Position numbers and translations under genes: made by a program. The notes below the pieces were generated by a model. That model was not told the DNA's origin. It worked only from the letters and a program-made list of their open reading frames with translations, and did not search any database. From Betaproteobacteria bacterium (GTDB taxonomy: Bacteria > Pseudomonadota > Gammaproteobacteria > Burkholderiales > Nitrosomonadaceae), in NCBI GenBank assembly GCA_022601315.1, contig JAHZIU010000220.1:1-9805 (forward strand): 9,805 nucleotides of DNA, written 5' to 3'. Each line of letters starts with the position of its first letter. Within the stretch, counting starts at the first letter, position 1. This document shows, piece after piece, positions 5,833-9,805 of this stretch.

Positions 5833-7080
5833 TTAATCCTCTGAATTTTTTGTATCACAAATACGATTTGCCCAAGCCGATGCCTCAAGCTCCATATTTG
5901 TTATCTCATTCATGGTTATGAAACCAAGGTCATCAAGTATAGATGCGACTTTGAGAATTTCACCTTTCTCATTAGCTTCAACAAGTGTTAATTGCTTACC
6001 TAAATAACCACGTCTTTGCAATAACGCTTCGCCCATATCTTTTTGAATGCTTAGCGTTTCAACAATTTTTGACATCTCCATACTCAGCAAAGTATCTAAT
6101 AATGATAAAGTCCCAACCATAAAAGCGCGATCTTGATGGCTTTTGTCGTGGGGACGGTCAATCATGGCTATAGATTCCATCAATTTACCGCGTATTGCTG
6201 CGGTTAGCATTAAGGCATTTGGCGCGCTTCCTTCTTTTTGGTCTGCGGTATAAAGTAATAATTGAATCCAACGTTGCAGCTGTTTTCGACCAAGTATCAT
6301 GATGGCACGTTTAATAGAGTTGATAGTTGTAGTTGCACTGGATGCAGCTGAATTGACCATGCGTAGCAAGTTATAACTAAGGCCTGGTTGAAATTTCAGC
6401 TCATTTTCTATTTCTGAAACATCGCTATCCCTTACTACAAGCAACAATATTTTTAGTAATGAAAGTTTTGATGGGTCAACACGTTTGCCCTTTAAGATTT
6501 CAGGTTTTGCGAAATAAAAGCCTTGGAGCATCTGGAAATTAAGTGCGATACATTCTCTAGCTTTTTCTCGGCTTTCAACTTTCTCGGCAAGTAGAAGTAC
6601 TGGCCAGCGTTTTAATTTTTTTAGAATTCTTACTAATGCGTCTTTTTCTATAGCATTAATATCTATTCTTACTACATTAACGACAGGTAGTAGTTTTTCG
6701 TGTTTGTCATCACCAAGTTTATCAATATTGGAAATAGCAAATTGATAGCCTTTTTGTTTTAAGTCTGTACAGCGTTGAATGATTTGTTCGTTAATTTCAA
6801 CACTTCTAAGTATTTCCAACACAACATGTTTCTTAGGAAGCAATTGAATCGCATCGCTCATTAGCAGTTCAAAATCGACTTTAATAAAACCACGCCGATT
6901 TCCAAATACATTTTCTATACCCAATTGACCATAAGTATCAATAATTACATTAGCCGAAGCAGAAGAGTTATCAACAACATTCACGCTGGTATGCTCTCCG
7001 GAGCGGAAAAGCAGTTCGTAAGCAACTAAGTTCTGATTGCAATCAAGTATGGGCAATTTACCTAGAAATACTTCATTCAT
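5833..7080 (-). CDS. EAL-HDOD (YuxH-type) signalling protein with degenerate EAL domain
   Basis: A 415-residue soluble protein. Residues 1-200 form an EAL-like domain opening with MNEVFLGKLPILD and YELLFRS (21-27), where E22 stands at the EAL glutamate. It ends with LAEKVES (164-170) and QGFYFAKP (186-193). The metal-binding acidic pair normally in ALDDFG is replaced by S117-N118, and the usual lysine of the KID motif is R138, so cyclic-di-GMP hydrolysis is very unlikely. Residues about 205-400 are a HDOD domain (FQPGLSYNLLRMVNS; INSIKRAIMILGRKQLQRWI), as in regulatory proteins of this two-domain family. The ATG at 7080 was chosen over an earlier one at 7125 because it gives the family N-terminus and has a strong GGGAG site. 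It may sense cyclic-di-GMP or act through protein contacts; the target is unknown. It lies between the two halves of the Gld-like cassette on the opposite strand. Confidence 0.9.
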   Translation of the reverse strand: MNEVFLGKLPILDCNQNLVAYELLFRSGEHTSVNVVDNSSASANVIIDTYGQLGIENVFGNRRGFIKVDFELLMSDAIQLLPKKHVVLEILRSVEINEQIIQRCTDLKQKGYQFAISNIDKLGDDKHEKLLPVVNVVRIDINAIEKDALVRILKKLKRWPVLLLAEKVESREKARECIALNFQMLQGFYFAKPEILKGKRVDPSKLSLLKILLLVVRDSDVSEIENELKFQPGLSYNLLRMVNSAASSATTTINSIKRAIMILGRKQLQRWIQLLLYTADQKEGSAPNALMLTAAIRGKLMESIAMIDRPHDKSHQDRAFMVGTLSLLDTLLSMEMSKIVETLSIQKDMGEALLQRRGYLGKQLTLVEANEKGEILKVASILDDLGFITMNEITNMELEASAWANRICDTKNSED

Positions 7081-7086
7081 TATTTT

Positions 7087-7091
7087 CTCCC
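7087..7091 (-). promoter_or_regulatory. Ribosome binding site deciding the EAL-HDOD start
   Basis: GGGAG on the minus strand lies 6 bases before the ATG at 7080. The alternative ATG at 7125 has no such site and would add 15 residues unlike the family N-terminus. Confidence 0.75.
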
Positions 7092-7101
7092 AAGCATTTC
7101 G

Positions 7102-7115
7102 TAAAACATGTTTTA
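7102..7115. repeat. Perfect 14-bp palindrome in the EAL-HDOD leader
   Basis: TAAAACATGTTTTA is its own reverse complement. It lies between the candidate promoter of the EAL-HDOD gene and its ribosome binding site, a place that suits a repressor site or a short hairpin in the leader. No known operator consensus is recognised. Confidence 0.4.
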
Positions 7116-7123
7116 TGCTGTAC

Positions 7124-7152
7124 ATTATCGTTCTAAATAAGATGGATTTAAA
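7124..7152 (-). promoter_or_regulatory. Candidate promoter of the EAL-HDOD gene
   Basis: On the minus strand TTTAAA (7147-7152, four of six matches) and GATAAT (7124-7129, five of six) are 17 bases apart. Transcription would begin near 7117, leaving a leader of about 37 bases that includes the palindrome at 7102-7115. Confidence 0.35.
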
Positions 7153-7171
7153 TTAGGAAACTAATGATATT

Positions 7172-7200
7172 TTCACCTTAATTAAAGTACTTTGTTTTAT
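7172..7200 (+). promoter_or_regulatory. Candidate promoter of the GldG-like gene
   Basis: TTCACC (7172-7177) and TTTTAT (7195-7200) are 17 bases apart, four of six matches each to the sigma-70 boxes. A promoter is expected here because the reverse-oriented gene upstream cuts this gene off from the ATPase-permease pair. The match itself is weak. Confidence 0.3.
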
Positions 7201-7234
7201 CTGTATCAAAAGGCAAAGTTTAGGCTAATATTGA

Positions 7235-8599
7235 ATGGCGACAACCTTCAAAAAAATTATAGTGAATAGACAGTTACAAAATGTGATTTTTGTTATTTTG
7301 TTATTGGTATTCGTATTATTGCTTGGGTTTCTGGCTTTAGAAACTCGAAAGCAATGGGATGTGAGTCAGAATGGGCGTAATAGTCTGAGTCAGGCAAGTG
7401 TAGAAACACTGCAAAAATTACAAGGCCCTGTCCAGGTGACCGTGTACGCAACAAAACAACATGCACAATTAGGAGATATTCGCAAAATCATTAGTGAATT
7501 TGTAGTGTTATATCAACGCATCAAGCCAGATTTGATATTGGACTTTATTGACCCAACAGAACAACCTAAATTAGCACAAGCAGCTGGTGTGAAGGTAAAT
7601 GGCGAGATGGTTATAGAGTTTAACCAAAGACGTGAACATCTGACTGTTATTAACGAACAGGGTTTTACAAATGCATTAATGCGACTTGCGCGTGCGGATA
7701 AGCGCTTAATTATGGCGCTAAGTGGTCATGGCGAACGAAAACTGGATGGCATGGCCAATTATGACTTAGGTGAATTTGGGAAGCAGTTAGGTGCCAATGG
7801 TTTTGGTAGTCAGGTACTTAATCTCGCCATTGCACAAAATATTCCAACTAATACTAGTATGCTTGTTATTGCTTCACCGCAAACAGATTTAATGACTGGG
7901 GAAGTTGATAAGTTACTAGAATATGTTGATCGTGGCGGCAACTTGTTATGGTTGGTTGATCAGGAATCATTACGTGGCTTATTGCCACTCACTGAGAAAT
8001 TGCGCTTGACGCTAACGCCTGGTGTTGTAGTGGATCCCCAAGCAGAACAACTTAAAGCGCCAATAACTTTCGCATTAAGTGCCAGTTATGGGCAGCATGT
8101 TGTTACCAATAATTTTGATATTATTACTGTGTTTCCTTTTGCGCGACAGATTACGTTCAATGAGAATGAAGAGTGGCGTGGTGTTTCGTTGATTGAAGTC
8201 GCGCCACAAGGTTGGGTGGAAACGGGAGAATTGGATGAAGGTGAAGTAACATATGATCAGACTGAGGATGTGCTAGGTCCTGTCAGCATTGCTGTTGCAT
8301 TAACACGCACAATGAATGATCGTGAGCAACGAGTAGTAGTTGTCGGCAGTGGGCATTTTCTTGCAAACGCTTATCTGGGTAATGGCGGTAATCTTGATTT
8401 TGGTATAAATCTTATTAATTGGTTGGCTGGTGATGAGGCGCTTATTACCATTCAACCGCGTGCAACGCTTGATAATCAATTAGTATTGAGTGAAACCGCT
8501 TTAACCGCAATCGTTATATGTTTTCTTATTGTATTACCGGTAGTTTTTCTGTTGAGCGGGTTTGTTATCCGGTGGCGTCGTTTAAGACGAAAAATATAA
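7235..8599 (+). CDS. GldG-like ABC transporter auxiliary protein
   Basis: A 454-residue protein anchored in the inner membrane at both ends: transmembrane segment 1 at about 17-36 and segment 2 at about 425-445, followed by a basic tail. The large part between them should lie in the periplasm. It shows the GldG/ABC auxiliary pattern: WDVSQNGRNSLS with a TLQKLQGPVQVTVY stretch (41-71), SGHGE (163-167), DRGGNLLWLVDQ (232-243), and the C-terminal GSGHFLANAY (371-380) with GNGGNLDFGINLINWLAGD (382-400). GldG-like proteins accompany GldA/GldF ABC subunits, so it probably works with the ATPase and permease encoded at 4195-5692, although a gene on the other strand lies between. Its ribosome binding site is poor (TTTAGG about 10 bases upstream). 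The DUF4340 gene starts 3 bases after its stop. The transported substrate cannot be told from sequence. Confidence 0.88.
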   Translation: MATTFKKIIVNRQLQNVIFVILLLVFVLLLGFLALETRKQWDVSQNGRNSLSQASVETLQKLQGPVQVTVYATKQHAQLGDIRKIISEFVVLYQRIKPDLILDFIDPTEQPKLAQAAGVKVNGEMVIEFNQRREHLTVINEQGFTNALMRLARADKRLIMALSGHGERKLDGMANYDLGEFGKQLGANGFGSQVLNLAIAQNIPTNTSMLVIASPQTDLMTGEVDKLLEYVDRGGNLLWLVDQESLRGLLPLTEKLRLTLTPGVVVDPQAEQLKAPITFALSASYGQHVVTNNFDIITVFPFARQITFNENEEWRGVSLIEVAPQGWVETGELDEGEVTYDQTEDVLGPVSIAVALTRTMNDREQRVVVVGSGHFLANAYLGNGGNLDFGINLINWLAGDEALITIQPRATLDNQLVLSETALTAIVICFLIVLPVVFLLSGFVIRWRRLRRKI

Positions 8600-8602
8600 A
8601 TA

Positions 8603-9481
8603 ATGACCAATCATTCACAACTCAATTTGATTATGCTAGCGACTGTTATAGGTTTGGCAATTTTTCTCTATCTAAGACCTGGCGTTGAAAAGGACCAAGA
8701 ATACAAAGTTTCAATACTTGCAACTGAAGCAGTAGAAAGTATTCAACTTATTCGGAATGAAAAAGAGATTATTCTAAAACAGCTGAATAGCGTCTGGCAT
8801 TTAGAAAAACCATTTTTAGCCCGGGCAGATGAGCGTAAGGTAATAGAACTTTTGGAAGTTTTATCTGCAAGCAGTAATGTGATTTTTCCAAAAACAGAAC
8901 AAGCGCATTTAGGTTTAGATCAGCCCATAGTCGAGCTATATATAAATGATTCATATTTTGGTTTTGGTGGATTAGCGCCAACCACAAATCTGCAGTATTT
9001 GGTAACTGACAATAGTATTTATTTGGTTTTTCCTCGCTACTCCATCTTACTGCCTGTAAACCCTTTGGAACTGGTTAGTACAAATTTACTGGCCATTAAT
9101 GAAATTCCTGTTAGATTTGAGATCAATAATTTGATCGTGCAGCGACAAGGTGATGTTTGGAATATTATTTCTCCGGATAATAATAATGAGAATTTGCTTA
9201 GCCAAGACGAATTAAAACAATGGACTCAGAGCTGGCATACTGTAGATGCAACGACTGTTACATTTCATCCGCTTATAGATTCAAATGAGGATATGGACAG
9301 TAAATTCAGAATCAGTTTACTAGATGGACAAGAGATTTTTTTCAAGGTGCAGAAAAATGCTTCTGAAGTTATTTTTTTAAGAATTGACGAAAGTTTGAGC
9401 TTTCATTTTCCAGTTGATGTTGGAAAGCGATTGTTGGCTCCTACCGGCATAGAAGCGGATAAAACGCTGTCAGTTAATTAA
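8603..9481 (+). CDS. DUF4340 domain-containing membrane-anchored protein
   Basis: A 292-residue protein with one N-terminal transmembrane segment (about 8-25) followed by a probably periplasmic domain. After the anchor comes a [23 protein letters not shown] strand pattern, then [24 protein letters not shown] (residues about 63-87). That W-x-hydrophobic-x-x-P-x-x-A-x-x-x-x-hydrophobic layout is typical of DUF4340. The rest alternates short beta strands and polar stretches, without catalytic motifs that I recognise. Known DUF4340 genes often follow GldG-like genes, and here the gap is only 3 bases, so the product is probably a partner in the same ABC complex. The ATG has only a poor ribosome binding site, which suggests translational coupling. 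The stop codon overlaps the mutM start by one base (TAATG). The function is unknown. Confidence 0.82.
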   Translation: MTNHSQLNLIMLATVIGLAIFLYLRPGVEKDQEYKVSILATEAVESIQLIRNEKEIILKQLNSVWHLEKPFLARADERKVIELLEVLSASSNVIFPKTEQAHLGLDQPIVELYINDSYFGFGGLAPTTNLQYLVTDNSIYLVFPRYSILLPVNPLELVSTNLLAINEIPVRFEINNLIVQRQGDVWNIISPDNNNENLLSQDELKQWTQSWHTVDATTVTFHPLIDSNEDMDSKFRISLLDGQEIFFKVQKNASEVIFLRIDESLSFHFPVDVGKRLLAPTGIEADKTLSVN

Positions 9482-9805
9482 TGCCAGAGTTACCTGAAGT
9501 TGAAACAACCAGACGAGGTATTACGCCATACCTGTTAGGTCAAATGATCACGCATGTGGTCATTCGTAACCCAAATTTGCGTTGGCCGATTACACATAAC
9601 CTTTTGACGATATTGAAGGGTTTACGTATTCAGGATGTAACGCGTAGAGCTAAATATCTCTTGGTAGATTGTGGTGTAGGTACGTTGATTTTACATCTGG
9701 GCATGTCAGGAAGCCTGCGTATACAGTCAGCAGAGCCTCCACAAAAGCATGATCACTTCGACTTGTTGCTAAGTAACAAAAAAATTCTTCGCTTGAAAGA
9801 TCCGC
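9481..9805 (+). CDS. mutM: Formamidopyrimidine-DNA glycosylase MutM/Fpg, 5' part, cut by the window edge
   Basis: The first 108 codons of a bifunctional DNA glycosylase/AP lyase that removes 8-oxoguanine and formamidopyrimidines. The N-terminus [13 protein letters not shown] is diagnostic: P2 becomes the catalytic amine after Met removal and E3 assists. K58 in RRAKYL matches the conserved phosphate-contacting lysine, and HLGMSGSLR (72-80) carries the M75 loop residue that fills the gap left by the flipped base. The KHDHFDLLL and LRLKDP segments are also typical. The helix-two-turns-helix and zinc finger would lie beyond the window. The ATG shares its A with the stop codon of the DUF4340 gene, has no separate ribosome binding site, and is probably translated by coupling. 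It therefore appears to be cotranscribed with the GldG-like and DUF4340 genes. Confidence 0.96.
   Translation, partial: MPELPEVETTRRGITPYLLGQMITHVVIRNPNLRWPITHNLLTILKGLRIQDVTRRAKYLLVDCGVGTLILHLGMSGSLRIQSAEPPQKHDHFDLLLSNKKILRLKDP

Noticed and set aside
7081..7125. An upstream ATG that would lengthen the EAL-HDOD protein by 15 residues
   Set aside because: The strong GGGAG site and the family-type N-terminus both point to the ATG at 7080.

Overview
The window looks like a chromosomal housekeeping region of a moderately AT-rich proteobacterium. The mtaD-ubiG-gph/mupP order, an OmpA-family protein with a short Cys-containing N-terminal part like those of Betaproteobacteria, and a Gld-type ABC cassette running into mutM suggest a beta- or gammaproteobacterium, possibly of the Nitrosomonadales. 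This placement is inferred from gene content and protein style, not from a search.

Layout. Positions 51-211 form a large imperfect inverted repeat with no convincing gene. Next is a minus-strand block read from 3786 down to 264: ompA, a rho-independent terminator, then mtaD, ubiG and a HAD phosphatase (gph/mupP). A 408-base AT-rich gap (3787-4194) separates this block from a plus-strand pair encoding an ABC ATPase and its ABC-2 permease (GldA/GldF-like, 4195-5692). A minus-strand gene for an EAL-HDOD (YuxH-type) signalling protein follows (5833-7080). The plus strand then resumes with a GldG-like auxiliary protein, a DUF4340 protein and the start of mutM/fpg, which runs off the right edge.

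How the genes fit together. UbiG makes S-adenosylhomocysteine as by-product and MtaD deaminates that compound or methylthioadenosine, so the two genes plausibly share methyl-cycle housekeeping. The phosphatase beside them is either a phosphoglycolate phosphatase or the MurNAc-6-phosphate phosphatase MupP; the neighbourhood resembles the Pseudomonas mupP locus. The ATPase, permease, GldG-like and DUF4340 genes probably encode one envelope ABC complex, but the EAL-HDOD gene, on the opposite strand, splits that set in two.

The most unusual structures are the long hairpin-like inverted repeat at 51-211, which resembles a MITE or a structured RNA element; the split Gld cassette; an EAL domain without its metal-binding acidic pair; and an mtaD start codon lying only about 15 bases past the ompA terminator with no visible ribosome binding site.
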